NCBI RefSeq assembly: GCF_000308815.1
Contig: NZ_BAFX01000074.1
Span: 62,001-126,000 of the forward strand
Length of the DNA: 64,000 bases
Direction: 5' to 3'
Source: Nocardia concava NBRC 100430
GTDB lineage: Bacteria; Actinomycetota; Actinomycetes; Mycobacteriales; Mycobacteriaceae
In this document: positions 49,198 through 58,511 of the stretch, piece by piece
How positions within the stretch are numbered: position 1 is the stretch's first letter
Layout of the letters: each line of letters starts with the position of its first letter
Notes under the pieces: model-generated
Told to the model about the DNA's origin: nothing
Seen by the model: the letters and a program-made list of their open reading frames with translations, nothing else
Database searches by the model: none
Program-made: the position numbers and the translations under genes

Positions 49198-50045
49198 CTC
49201 TGCTACCCAAAGTGTCCGGCGCACAGCGTGATTCCGCTTTGCGGCTCGTGCGCGAGAACTTCTCCGACACCGTCGTCTCCGGCCTGCGTACCTGGGGGCG
49301 GACGGTCGACCTCGTCCTCGAGTCGGTCGGACAGGGGATGGGCGATCTGGTGCGCGGACGCTTCCAATGGCGCGAAATGCTGCATCAGGCCTGGTATTTG
49401 GTCACGGTCACCGCCCTGCCCGCGATCCTGATGGCGGTTCCGTTCGGCGTGATCGTCTCGGTGCAGATCGGCAACATGATCCGGGAATTGGGCGGGGACT
49501 CGCTGCTGGGGGCGGCGAGCGGACTCGGGGTCATCAAACAGGGCGCCCCGATCGCCACCGGACTCCTCCTCGGCGGCGCCGGCGCCGCGGCGATCGCCGC
49601 GGACCTGGGCGCCCGAACCATCCGCGAAGAGGTGGACGCGTTGCGGGTCATGGGCGTCAGCCCGGTCCGCCGCCTGGCGGTTCCGCGCATAGTCGCGATG
49701 GTACTGGTCGCGCCACTGCTGAACGTGCTGATCATCTTCACCGGTGTGGCCGCGGGATACTTCGTCGCGATCAGCGCCCAGGGCGTGACCTCCGGAAGTT
49801 ACTGGGCCACTTTCGGTTCCTTCACCACGGTGACCGACGTGGGGATCTCGCTGCTGGAAGCGATCCTGTTCGGCTTCATCGTGGCGATCATCGGCTGCCA
49901 GCGCGGGCTGGAGGCCAAGGGCGGGCCCCGCGGCGTGGCCGACGGGGTGAATGCCTCGGTGGTGCTCTCGGTGGTGTCGGTTCTGGTCGTCAATCTCGTT
50001 GTCAGCCAGCTGGTTCAGATGTTCGCTCCGACGAGGATGGCGTGA
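49194..50045 (+). CDS. yrbEA: YrbE-type Mce permease A
   Basis: A 283-residue MlaE/YrbE permease with about six helices, an EAA-like loop EEVDALRVMGVSPVRRLAVP and the family-typical GARTIREEV. It forms the membrane channel of the Mce lipid importer with YrbEB and needs the MceG ATPase, which is not encoded in the window. It starts at the GTGA overlap with the TetR gene. Confidence 0.9.
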   Translation: MTLLPKVSGAQRDSALRLVRENFSDTVVSGLRTWGRTVDLVLESVGQGMGDLVRGRFQWREMLHQAWYLVTVTALPAILMAVPFGVIVSVQIGNMIRELGGDSLLGAASGLGVIKQGAPIATGLLLGGAGAAAIAADLGARTIREEVDALRVMGVSPVRRLAVPRIVAMVLVAPLLNVLIIFTGVAAGYFVAISAQGVTSGSYWATFGSFTTVTDVGISLLEAILFGFIVAIIGCQRGLEAKGGPRGVADGVNASVVLSVVSVLVVNLVVSQLVQMFAPTRMA

Positions 50046-50911
50046 TGACCGCGACGCCGTACGCGCCGCGCGGTCTCCGCTGGGCATATCGAGCGGTCCG
50101 CGGCAGACGACGGCTGCTGCTGCCGATCGATTCGATCGGATTCATGCTGTCTTTCTGCTGGCACACGCTCTCGGCTATTCCCTTGACGCTCAGGCACTAT
50201 CGCATGCAGACGCTGCGCACCATCAGCGAGACGACCTGGGGGAGAGGCTCGCTGATCGTCGGCGGCGGCACCGTGCCGATGCTGATCGTGCTGGGCATGG
50301 TGCTCGGCGCGGCCGTGGGTATCCAGTCCTTCGGCACGCTGAACATGGTCGGACTCGGCCCGCTGACCGGCATCGTCTCCTCGTTCGCCAATACCCGCGA
50401 ACTCGCGCCGATCATCGCGGCCATCGGATTCGCGGCCCAGGCCGGATGCCGGATGACCGCGGAGATCGGATCGATGCGCATCTCGGAGGAGATCGATGCG
50501 ATCGAATGCCTCGGCCTGCGCTCGATTCCGTTCGTGGTGACGACCCGGGTGATCGCGGGCGTGGTCGCGATCGTGCCGACCTTCCTGATCACCTTGATCC
50601 TCAGCTACCTGTCCTGCGCATTGGTCGTCGTCGGCGTCCACGGTCAGGCCTCGGGGGTCTACGACCACTATTTCAACCAATTCGTCAGCGGCCCCGATAT
50701 CGCCGCTGCCGTGCTGAAGGTGATGGTCTTCGGCGTCGCGGTGATCCTGATCCATTGCTATCAGGGCTATTTCGCGACCGGCGGCCCGGAAGGCGTCGGC
50801 ATCGCGTCGGGACGGGCGGTGCGCGCCAGCTTCGTCGCGATCATCACATTGGACATGCTGTTGAGCCTGATGATCTGGGGCTTCAACGCGACGATCACGT
50901 TTACGGGATAG
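50045..50911 (+). CDS. yrbEB: YrbE-type Mce permease B
   Basis: A 288-residue partner permease: GLGPLTGIVSSFANTRELAP, IAAIGFAAQAGCRMTAEIGS and EEIDAIECLGLRSIPFVVTT form the conserved MlaE core. The start overlaps the yrbEA stop by one base. With YrbEA it makes the heterodimeric channel. Confidence 0.9.
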   Translation: MTATPYAPRGLRWAYRAVRGRRRLLLPIDSIGFMLSFCWHTLSAIPLTLRHYRMQTLRTISETTWGRGSLIVGGGTVPMLIVLGMVLGAAVGIQSFGTLNMVGLGPLTGIVSSFANTRELAPIIAAIGFAAQAGCRMTAEIGSMRISEEIDAIECLGLRSIPFVVTTRVIAGVVAIVPTFLITLILSYLSCALVVVGVHGQASGVYDHYFNQFVSGPDIAAAVLKVMVFGVAVILIHCYQGYFATGGPEGVGIASGRAVRASFVAIITLDMLLSLMIWGFNATITFTG

Positions 50912-50915
50912 CGAC

Positions 50916-51959
50916 ATGCCAGTATTCGGGTTGCCCGGGGCGGCCATCACCGAAAAGACCGCACGGCGAACGGGATTGCTCGCCCTCGTGGCCGCCGTGG
51001 CCATGGCCGCGGCCTGGACCGGGGTGCAGTCGGCGCGTGTGGACGATCGGATGCGCGTCACGCTGCGCACCGAGCAGATCGGCGACGGCATCGTCACCGG
51101 TGCGCGAGTGCGGCTGGACGGAGTGAACATCGGCGAGGTCACCGGCATCGACAGTGCCGGTGACGGGCAACAGCGGATTACGCTGCGGCTGGACAAGTCT
51201 CAGCTCAGCGGGCTCACCGACACGCTCGCCCTCGACTACGCGCCGTCGAACCTGTTCGGCATCAGCGAGGTCGAATTGCGCCGCGGCCAAGGCGGAGTCG
51301 TGTTGCGCGACGGCGAGAACGTCGATCTCACCGGCGCCTCGGCGGCACGAGTCACGAACGCCACCCTGGGCACGCTGATCCGGTCGCTGGGGCAGACCAC
51401 CGACCAGGTCCTCACGCCGCGGCTCGCCGAACTGCTCACCACGCTGGCCACCGACGCCAAGGCCTTCACCCCGATTCTGGAGGCCATCGTGATGCTGGGC
51501 CGCGTCGTCGCCGAAACCCAGCGCTACGATCCGTCCTTCCTGATCGGCCGGTATGCCTCCACGTTGCACGGCACCGCCGACTTCGCCGGTGCTACAGTCG
51601 ATCTGCTCGACCACATCAACAACATCGAGGTCTTGCGCACCGATCAGCCGCTGTTCGATTCCGGCGTCGCGCTGCTCGCCGAGCAGATGTTCCCCGCGAT
51701 CACGAACCTGGGATACACCGGAGAGCGGTACTACACCGGTTACGCCGACATGCTGACACCGTTGCTGAACGTCACCGCCCAGATGGTGCCCACACCGCAG
51801 CGGTCGAGTGCGGAGCTGCGAACCCTGTTGGAACGCATCGACAATGCGTTCGTCGACACCCCTGACGGCCCGGTGCTGCGCCTCGAACTCACCCTGCGCG
51901 GTTTTCCGGTGCTGGCCGCCCCGCTGTTCGGCACCGCGAGCGCGGGAGGCGCACGATGA
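50916..51959 (+). CDS. mceA: Mce-family protein A
   Basis: A 347-residue protein: an N-terminal transmembrane anchor (about 18-38), one MCE/MlaD domain (VRLDGVNIGEVTGI core) and a helical C-terminal region. Six such subunits form the tube that carries lipids across the cell envelope. It is shorter than M. tuberculosis MceA proteins. It ends with the ATGA overlap to mceB. Confidence 0.88.
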   Translation: MPVFGLPGAAITEKTARRTGLLALVAAVAMAAAWTGVQSARVDDRMRVTLRTEQIGDGIVTGARVRLDGVNIGEVTGIDSAGDGQQRITLRLDKSQLSGLTDTLALDYAPSNLFGISEVELRRGQGGVVLRDGENVDLTGASAARVTNATLGTLIRSLGQTTDQVLTPRLAELLTTLATDAKAFTPILEAIVMLGRVVAETQRYDPSFLIGRYASTLHGTADFAGATVDLLDHINNIEVLRTDQPLFDSGVALLAEQMFPAITNLGYTGERYYTGYADMLTPLLNVTAQMVPTPQRSSAELRTLLERIDNAFVDTPDGPVLRLELTLRGFPVLAAPLFGTASAGGAR

Positions 51960-52963
51960 AATCGACTGCCGGCGTGCTGCTTCGGCTCGTGGTGTTCGCG
52001 GCCACGATGGCGGTGCTGTTGGCCGCGGTGGTGGCGGCGATCGAGCGGCCCGTCTCCGGTCGCACCGACTCGTTTCGGGTGCTGTTCACCGATGCCAACG
52101 GTCTGAAAGCCGGTGACGACGTGCGGATGTACGGCGTGCAGGTGGGCAAGGTCGGCGCGATCAAGCTGACGCAGGGCCGCGCCGCCGTGCAGGTCAGCGT
52201 GCAACGCGATCACCCGGTGTTCGAGACGAGCGTCTTCGCGATCCGCTATCAGACCTTGACCGGTCAGCGGTACGTGGATGTCCGCCAGCCCGCGGCGCTG
52301 GGCGTGCGGCTGACGGCCGGGGCGACCGTCGCACCCGAGCACACGATCCCGTCCTTCGATACCACCACCCTGTTCAACGGGCTGCAACCGGTGTTGCGGG
52401 ACTTCTCGCCGAGCGCGCTCAACCAGCTTTCCGAAAGCGTGCTCGCGGTGATCGAGGGCAACGGTAGCGGTCTGGGACCGGCACTGGACGCGGTGGAACA
52501 ACTGAGCCGCTACGCGGTGGATCGGCAGGCCGTGATCTCCGTCCTGGTCCGCAATCTGCACACCCTCGACGACCGCCTCGGCGGTAAGTCGCCGTATCTG
52601 GACACGCTGATCCAAGGACTGACCAACTTGTTCACGGTGCTGGAAGACAAGCTGAAAGGTCTCGTCGACTTCGCCCTGGCCGCGCCGCCGGTCCTGGGTC
52701 CCCTCGACGATCTGCTCGCGACCCTCGGGCTGACCCCGGACACCAATCCGGACCTCGACAATGCCCTGCACGCCGCGTTCCCCGACCCGCAGGCGGCCAC
52801 CGAGGTACTGGGCAAGCTGCCCGGACTGCTGCAGTCGCTCGATGCGATGTTGCCCGCCGCCGCCCCGGAGCTGACGGCGACCTGTTCGAACGGAAATGCG
52901 CCGGTGCCACCGCAACTGCGGGTATTCATCGGCGGCCAGAGGATCACGCTGTGCAACCGGTGA
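51956..52963 (+). CDS. mceB: Mce-family protein B
   Basis: A 335-residue subunit with an N-terminal anchor (LLRLVVFAATMAVLLAAVVA), an MCE domain (GDDVRMYGVQVGKVGAI, YQTLTGQRYVDV) and a C-terminal helical domain with the conserved Cys pair near the end (ATCSNGN ... LCNR). It is part of the heterohexameric Mce tube. Confidence 0.88.
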   Translation: MKSTAGVLLRLVVFAATMAVLLAAVVAAIERPVSGRTDSFRVLFTDANGLKAGDDVRMYGVQVGKVGAIKLTQGRAAVQVSVQRDHPVFETSVFAIRYQTLTGQRYVDVRQPAALGVRLTAGATVAPEHTIPSFDTTTLFNGLQPVLRDFSPSALNQLSESVLAVIEGNGSGLGPALDAVEQLSRYAVDRQAVISVLVRNLHTLDDRLGGKSPYLDTLIQGLTNLFTVLEDKLKGLVDFALAAPPVLGPLDDLLATLGLTPDTNPDLDNALHAAFPDPQAATEVLGKLPGLLQSLDAMLPAAAPELTATCSNGNAPVPPQLRVFIGGQRITLCNR

Positions 52964-53994
52964 TGTCAGAACTTCGCAAATGGATTCCCCTCGGCGGTGA
53001 CCGGCCCGTCGCCGATGCGCGAACGGTGCGCCGACGCGAACTGCGGCTCGGCTCGGGCGGCGCGGCCGCGGTGGTCGTGGTGCTGGCCGCCTGCGGTGTC
53101 CTCTACGCCGCGCCCCCGGGCCGCGCGGAATACGGGGCCGATATGACCGAGGCCGGAGCGATTCGCGCCGGTGAGGACGTACGCATGGCCGGCATCACCG
53201 TGGGTACGGTGAAATCGCTGGAATTGCACGACGATCGGGTGCACATGACCTTCACGGTCGATTCCGATGTCTTCGTCGGCGACCAGTCGACCCTCGACAT
53301 CCGGATGCTCACCATCGCGGGCGGCCACTATGTGGCCTTGATCTCGGCCGGTTCGAAACCGTTGAGCCGCAAGGTGATCGCCAAGGATCGGGTACGGCTG
53401 CCGTACACGCTCGGTCAGGCGTTCCAGGACGCGGTGACCCCGGTCCACGACGTCGATGGGGAAACCTTGCGGAAGAATCTCGCCGAACTGCAGACGGCGC
53501 TGGTCAAGAGCCCGGACGGGCTGCGTCAGCTGGGACACGCGGTCGACTCGGTCGTCGACATTCTCGACCGGCAGAACGCGGATGTCTCTCGGGCACTGGC
53601 GATTTCGCAGGAGTATCTGAGCGCGATCAGCGACGATACCGCGCTGTACGGCCGACTGACCCACGAGCTCAACCTCACCACCGACATCCTCGTCGACAAG
53701 CGGGCCGAGTTGCGCGCGTCGCTGGATCTGCTCGAACGGATGCTGTCGCGCCTGGCGGCGATCGAACCGGCCTACGACAGCTCCCTCAAACCCATGTTCG
53801 ACAAACTCGCCGAGGCGGTGCCCGAGTTGGATCGGCTCACGGGTCGGCTCGACCAGGTCGTCGCCAACGTCGAGCACCTGGGGCAGCAACTGACCGAGAT
53901 CGCCGGTGCTCCGGGCGGGCCCGCCCTCGACCGGTCGGCGACCACGGTACCCGCGCCCGCACTGTGCATTCCGGTGCCGGGGAGGACCTGCTGA
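52963..53994 (+). CDS. mceC: Mce-family protein C
   Basis: A 343-residue subunit: an anchor around residues 33-50, an MCE domain (AGEDVRMAGITVGTVKSLEL, MLTIAGGHYVALI) and a long helical region rich in Leu/Asp heptads (about 180-310). ATG 52963 overlaps the mceB stop by one base; a GTG four codons upstream is less likely. It lacks the Pro-rich tail of many MceC proteins. Confidence 0.87.
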   Translation: MSELRKWIPLGGDRPVADARTVRRRELRLGSGGAAAVVVVLAACGVLYAAPPGRAEYGADMTEAGAIRAGEDVRMAGITVGTVKSLELHDDRVHMTFTVDSDVFVGDQSTLDIRMLTIAGGHYVALISAGSKPLSRKVIAKDRVRLPYTLGQAFQDAVTPVHDVDGETLRKNLAELQTALVKSPDGLRQLGHAVDSVVDILDRQNADVSRALAISQEYLSAISDDTALYGRLTHELNLTTDILVDKRAELRASLDLLERMLSRLAAIEPAYDSSLKPMFDKLAEAVPELDRLTGRLDQVVANVEHLGQQLTEIAGAPGGPALDRSATTVPAPALCIPVPGRTC

Positions 53995-55103
53995 TGCGCC
54001 GATTCCTTGCTTCCCGAGGCTTCATGTCGGTCGCGGCGGTGATGGTCATCGCCGTGGTCGCGGCCGCCGGCTATATCGTGCTGACCGGTGCGGCGAAGCC
54101 GACGCGCGCGTATTGCGCCATGATGCCGGACGCGGCGGGGCTGTATCAGGGCAGTCACGTCACCATGCTCGGCATCCCGGTCGGCTCGGTGACCGGGATC
54201 GAACCGTCCGGTGACGGGGTGCGAGTCGAGTTCCGGATCGAGTCCGATCATCCACTGCGCGGCGATGTTTCGGCGGTGACACTGTCGGACACCCTCGTCG
54301 CCGACCGCAACCTCGCCATGCTGTCGGCGCCACGACCGGCCCCCGAGTGGGACCCGGGTCGGTGCGTCACCCGCGCGCTCACCCCCAAGAGCATGACCCA
54401 AACCATGGACGCGCTGTCCAAACTCGCGAGCGAACTGAGCGCACCGGACGACCCGGCCCGCAGCAGCACCCTCGGCGGCGGCGTTTCGGCCCTGGACACC
54501 GCCGTCACCGGTACCGGCGATGCGCTCAACGCGTTGTTGTTCAAGCTCGGCGATGCGTTGAAGTCACCGGATGCGGCCATCGGGCGCATCGGCGAATTGA
54601 TCGATGCGATCACCACCTTGAGCGCGGCGATGAAGAACAACTGGGGCGATCTCGAACACATGCTGACCCGACTCGGCGGCATGCTGGATCAGGCCAATAC
54701 CGAGGTGATTCCGCCGTTCGTCGGCATTGTCGACGCGCTGCGCGTGCTGCTGCCCTGGTTCAACGACATCACCACGACATTCGGGCGGTCACTGCTGAAC
54801 CTCGTGCGCGCGACGGTGCCGCTGGTGCGCTGGGTCGGCGCGAATGTCGGCACCCTCGAGCAGTTGGTCGGCATGATTCCGACGCTGACCGACGCCTTCC
54901 GCAGGTCCGTCGACCCGGCTACCGGGCAGGCCGCGCTCGCCTACGCCGGGCCGAAAACGGCTCTCGCCCAAGCCGATGCCGAGCAGACGTGCGCGGCGAT
55001 CAACCTCGCTCTCCCGGGCCGGTGCCACAGCGCCGAGCACGGTTTGGCCGAGATCGATCTGGTTCCGTTGGTATTGGCTATGGCCGGAGCGAGGGTGCAA
55101 TGA
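53994..55103 (+). CDS. mceD: Mce-family protein D
   Basis: A 369-residue subunit with an N-terminal anchor, an MCE domain (GSHVTMLGIPVGSVTGIEPS) and a helical domain containing an N/T-rich segment. GGAGG precedes ATG 53994. Two cysteines near the C-terminus (EQTCAAIN, GRCHS) recur in MceD proteins. It overlaps mceE by 4 bp. Confidence 0.87.
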   Translation: MRRFLASRGFMSVAAVMVIAVVAAAGYIVLTGAAKPTRAYCAMMPDAAGLYQGSHVTMLGIPVGSVTGIEPSGDGVRVEFRIESDHPLRGDVSAVTLSDTLVADRNLAMLSAPRPAPEWDPGRCVTRALTPKSMTQTMDALSKLASELSAPDDPARSSTLGGGVSALDTAVTGTGDALNALLFKLGDALKSPDAAIGRIGELIDAITTLSAAMKNNWGDLEHMLTRLGGMLDQANTEVIPPFVGIVDALRVLLPWFNDITTTFGRSLLNLVRATVPLVRWVGANVGTLEQLVGMIPTLTDAFRRSVDPATGQAALAYAGPKTALAQADAEQTCAAINLALPGRCHSAEHGLAEIDLVPLVLAMAGARVQ

Positions 55104-56137
55104 ACTTCACGACGAAGCTGCTCGCACTGGCGGTGGTCGGATGTGCGGTCGGCGGCTGCGCGTTCGATCCGTCGGCTATCACGCTGCCGGGCACCGGCCG
55201 CGGCGCCGGATATCGGGTGCATGTCGAGTTCGCCAATGCGCTCAATCTGCCGGGGCGGGCGAAGGTGATGGCCAACGGTGTCCAGGTCGGCGACCTCGCG
55301 GCCGTGCGCGTGGTGGATCCCGCCGCCGCCGCGCCCGGCCATGTGATCGCCGACGTCGACATCGACCGCGCGGTCCGACTGCCCACCGCCACGACCGCGC
55401 AGCTGCGACAGAACACCCTGCTCGGCGATATTTTCATCGAACTGACCACGCCGCCGGGCGGATTCGGCAACACCCTCGCCGACGGCGGCACCATCCCGAT
55501 CGCACAGACGAAACCGGCGGTCCAGGTCGAGGACGTCATGGCGGGCCTGGCGACGTTCGTGCAGGGCGGTGCGGTCCAGCAGTTCCAGGATCTGGTGAAT
55601 CGCTTGAACGCGGCATTGCCCGCACAGCCGTCCGACAGCGCGCACATCGCGCAGGTCCTCGGCGCCGACTTCGGCGATGTCGCACAGCATCTCGGCGAAG
55701 TCGACAACTTCCTCGACGGTATGGAAGCCAATGTGAACATGGCGCTCGACCGCGATCGGGCACTGCAATCACTGCTGACCGAGCAGGGCGCCACACACGT
55801 CACCTCGGCGCTGCACTCGCTGATCCTCGTCCTCGGCCTGGCCGGTGCGCTGGGTGACATCGTCCACGCGCTGACCTGGATAGCGCCCCTGGCATCCGCG
55901 GGCGACGCCGCGGCGAAAGCCCTGGTGCCGTTGCTGTTCACCGATCGACCCCTGGACCTGAACGCGCCGTCGAACCTCAACCGGCTGGTATCCCTGCTCC
56001 GAGACCAGATCATCCCCTTCGTCGAGCACGGCCCGAAGGTCGACCTCGTCGGCATCGATGCCGGAAACGGTGTCCCCGCGTCGGAGCAGACCGCGCGGCT
56101 CATCGACACGTTGCGCATGATCGGAGCAGTCCGTTGA
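55100..56137 (+). CDS. mceE: Mce-family lipoprotein E
   Basis: A 345-residue subunit with a lipoprotein signal whose lipobox VGGC places the lipidated Cys at residue 20, as in MceE/LprK-type proteins. An MCE domain (RAKVMANGVQVGDLAAVRVV, LLGDIFIELTTP) and a helical C-terminus follow. It starts at the ATGA overlap with mceD and is coupled to mceF. Confidence 0.9.
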   Translation: MNFTTKLLALAVVGCAVGGCAFDPSAITLPGTGRGAGYRVHVEFANALNLPGRAKVMANGVQVGDLAAVRVVDPAAAAPGHVIADVDIDRAVRLPTATTAQLRQNTLLGDIFIELTTPPGGFGNTLADGGTIPIAQTKPAVQVEDVMAGLATFVQGGAVQQFQDLVNRLNAALPAQPSDSAHIAQVLGADFGDVAQHLGEVDNFLDGMEANVNMALDRDRALQSLLTEQGATHVTSALHSLILVLGLAGALGDIVHALTWIAPLASAGDAAAKALVPLLFTDRPLDLNAPSNLNRLVSLLRDQIIPFVEHGPKVDLVGIDAGNGVPASEQTARLIDTLRMIGAVR

Positions 56138-57102
56138 AATCCCGAATCCTCGGTCCCGCACTGTCATTGGGCAGCATCGCCGCCGTCGCGCTGATCGCTG
56201 CCGCCTACCTCGCCTTCGATGTGGTCGGCGTCGACTGGTTCACCAGGTATTCCACCTTGACCATGACGCTCACCAATTCGGGCAGCCTCGGTCCCGAATC
56301 GCCGGTGTCGCTGGCGGGGCTGCGCGTGGGAAAGGTCGTCTCGGTGCGCAATGGCGAGGGCGGCGTCCGCGTCAGCATGAAGGTGAACGATGACTACCGC
56401 ATTCCGGTCGCGAGCACGGTCACCATCGAAAACCTTTCCGCGCTGGGTGAACCCGAGGTCCGATTCACTCCGAACAGAGGCAGCGCCGCCCCGTACCTGC
56501 GCGACGGACAACAGATCGACACCCGCGTGATCCGGACACCCACATCGATACCGGAGGTGGCTCGTCAGGTAACCCACCTGATGGAGCAGCTGGATCCGCG
56601 GGCGATCGGCGATCTCGTCGACACCTTCACCCGCGGGCTGGCCGGTACCGAGGCGATCGTGCCGCAGCTGGGGCGATCCACCAGCCTGCTCGCCGCCACC
56701 CTGCTCGCCCGCACCGATGCGATCCATCGGATGCTCACCGACCTGCAGGCGGTGGGTGCGGATATGGAGTGGACCGGTCCGGCGCTGAGCGCTGCCGCGC
56801 CGGGCTGGAGCCAACTCGGAACCTCGGCGGACAATCTCGCCCAATCCATCGAGAGGTTCGTCCGCATAGGGCAAATGCCGGACATGTATGTCGAAGGCAC
56901 CGGCCTCATGCCGTTCTTCGCCGAGTTCACCGACTACCTCGCGCAGATGGGGCCCGGACTGGCGCAGCTGGTGCCCGTGCTCAGCCCCTTGGCGGCCCAG
57001 GCCACCGGGCAGTTGAGCAGCGTCGACCTCAGCGCGCTGATTTCGCAAGCGCTCGCCGAAACCGGCGACGGCGCACTGCGTTTGCAGATCAACGTCAAAT
57101 AG
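56134..57102 (+). CDS. mceF: Mce-family protein F
   Basis: A 322-residue last tube subunit: an anchor (LSLGSIAAVALIAAAYLAF), an MCE domain (SPVSLAGLRVGKVVSVRNGE, LGEPEVRFTP) and a helical C-terminal domain. It starts at a TTG that overlaps the mceE stop (TTGA). It is clearly shorter than most MceF proteins, which carry long C-terminal extensions. Confidence 0.87.
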   Translation: MKSRILGPALSLGSIAAVALIAAAYLAFDVVGVDWFTRYSTLTMTLTNSGSLGPESPVSLAGLRVGKVVSVRNGEGGVRVSMKVNDDYRIPVASTVTIENLSALGEPEVRFTPNRGSAAPYLRDGQQIDTRVIRTPTSIPEVARQVTHLMEQLDPRAIGDLVDTFTRGLAGTEAIVPQLGRSTSLLAATLLARTDAIHRMLTDLQAVGADMEWTGPALSAAAPGWSQLGTSADNLAQSIERFVRIGQMPDMYVEGTGLMPFFAEFTDYLAQMGPGLAQLVPVLSPLAAQATGQLSSVDLSALISQALAETGDGALRLQINVK

Positions 57103-57136
57103 CCGACGTGCAGACCCAATCACCGTAGGAGTAGAG

Positions 57137-57742
57137 ATGTCCATCGAAACCGAAGATCGAATCGACGAGGAAAAGACGACGCAGGCGGACGCCCCGGCCT
57201 CCGAGGCCGGGCGAACATCGGGGACGGTGTCGATCCGGTTGTCCGCCATCGCGGTCGGAGCCGCGCTCGCGGCATTGGTCGCGGCCACGGGGATTTTCGC
57301 CGCGTTGTGGATGTCGGCTCGCGGTGACCTCAGCGACCGCGATGCCACCGCCGCCGCCGACCGCCGGGCCGAGCAGACCGCCACGGAGTACGCGGTCGGC
57401 GCGTCCACCATCAATTTCCAGGACTACAACGCGTGGGTCGGCAAGCTGAAAGCCAATACCAGTCCCCAGCTTTCGAACAAGTTCGACGCCACCGCACCCA
57501 AACTTCAGGAGATTCTGGTGCCGTTGAAATGGTCGTCGACCGCGACACCGATCAGCGCGGTCGTCACCTCCGAGACCGGCGGCGTGTACAAGGTGAACGT
57601 TTTCCTGAACGTCAATTCCACCAATGCCCAAACTCCCGACGGCGGTCAAACAACGGTGACCTACAACGTCACCGTCGATTCGGGCGCGGGGTGGAAGATT
57701 ACCGACGTCGGGGGCATGGACGGCGCCCTGCCGTTAAAATAA
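57137..57742 (+). CDS. Mce-associated membrane protein (Mam)
   Basis: A 201-residue protein: an acidic cytoplasmic N-terminus, one transmembrane helix (about residues 38-58) and an NTF2-like extracytoplasmic domain (YAVGASTINFQDYNAWVGKL). This is the standard form of Mce-associated proteins, which stabilise the importer. GGAG precedes ATG 57137. It closes the Mce operon. Confidence 0.87.
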   Translation: MSIETEDRIDEEKTTQADAPASEAGRTSGTVSIRLSAIAVGAALAALVAATGIFAALWMSARGDLSDRDATAAADRRAEQTATEYAVGASTINFQDYNAWVGKLKANTSPQLSNKFDATAPKLQEILVPLKWSSTATPISAVVTSETGGVYKVNVFLNVNSTNAQTPDGGQTTVTYNVTVDSGAGWKITDVGGMDGALPLK

Positions 57743-57768
57743 TCGCACTGCCGTTGAAATGAGAGCCC

Positions 57769-58467
57769 TCATGGCTGGGCGGTGCCGTCGCGCAGCGGCA
57801 CGAGGCCGGCTACGAGAAGTTCGAGACCGAAGCGGAATTCGCTCTCCAATGTCTGCGCCGGCAGATGATCGGCGACGGCGATCGTGGCGGGGAAGAGCTC
57901 CGGATCGAGCCGACGATACAGCGCTGTAAGGGTTGCGGGGTCGATGCTGGCAGCGGTGCTGTGGCCCTGTAGCTGCGCGGCGAAGCCGATGGCATACCGG
58001 GCGATGGTGGCGTACGCCAGCGCCGCCGATTTCGGCGAAAACCCATGGGCCAGCAGCATGGCCAGGACGCGCTCGCGCAGCGCCAGCGAATGGGGCCCGA
58101 TCGGCACCTGCGCGATGAGCAGTGGCGCGATCCCGGGGTGGCGGTGCAGCACCGAGAAGATCGCCTCGGCGACCGCGATGCCCGCGCGCTGCCAGTCGCC
58201 GTCGGGCTCGTCGTCGCCGATGTCGATCTCGCCGAGCACCCAGTCGACCACGTGGGCGAGGAGTTCGGCGCGATTGGCGACCGCTCGATACAGCACGGCG
58301 GTGCCGGTATCGAGGCGTTGGGCGAGCGCGCGCATCGACAGCGCGTCGGCGCCCTGCTCGTCGACGATCTGTAGCGCGGTCGTCACGATCCGGTCGAAGG
58401 GGACCCGTGGGCGGCCGGGGGAGCGTCGCGTCGGCGCCTCGACGGCGTCTGAATCGGTAGTGGTCAC
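57769..58467 (-). CDS. TetR-family regulator, paralogue B of the catabolic regulon
   Basis: A 232-residue TetR nearly parallel to the one at 44213: RRSPGRPRVPFDRIVTTALQ, RLDTGTAVLYRAVANRAEL and HRHPGIAPLLIAQVPIGP. GTG 58467 follows AAGGACG. It is divergent from the hydrolase-monooxygenase operon, with two regulon operators in the gap. Both paralogues probably read the same DNA motif. Confidence 0.88.
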   Translation of the reverse strand: MTTTDSDAVEAPTRRSPGRPRVPFDRIVTTALQIVDEQGADALSMRALAQRLDTGTAVLYRAVANRAELLAHVVDWVLGEIDIGDDEPDGDWQRAGIAVAEAIFSVLHRHPGIAPLLIAQVPIGPHSLALRERVLAMLLAHGFSPKSAALAYATIARYAIGFAAQLQGHSTAASIDPATLTALYRRLDPELFPATIAVADHLPAQTLESEFRFGLELLVAGLVPLRDGTAQP

Positions 58468-58511
58468 GCGTTCGTCCTTGGGGTGTCGTCGGGTCTGGAC
58501 ACTCGATCATC

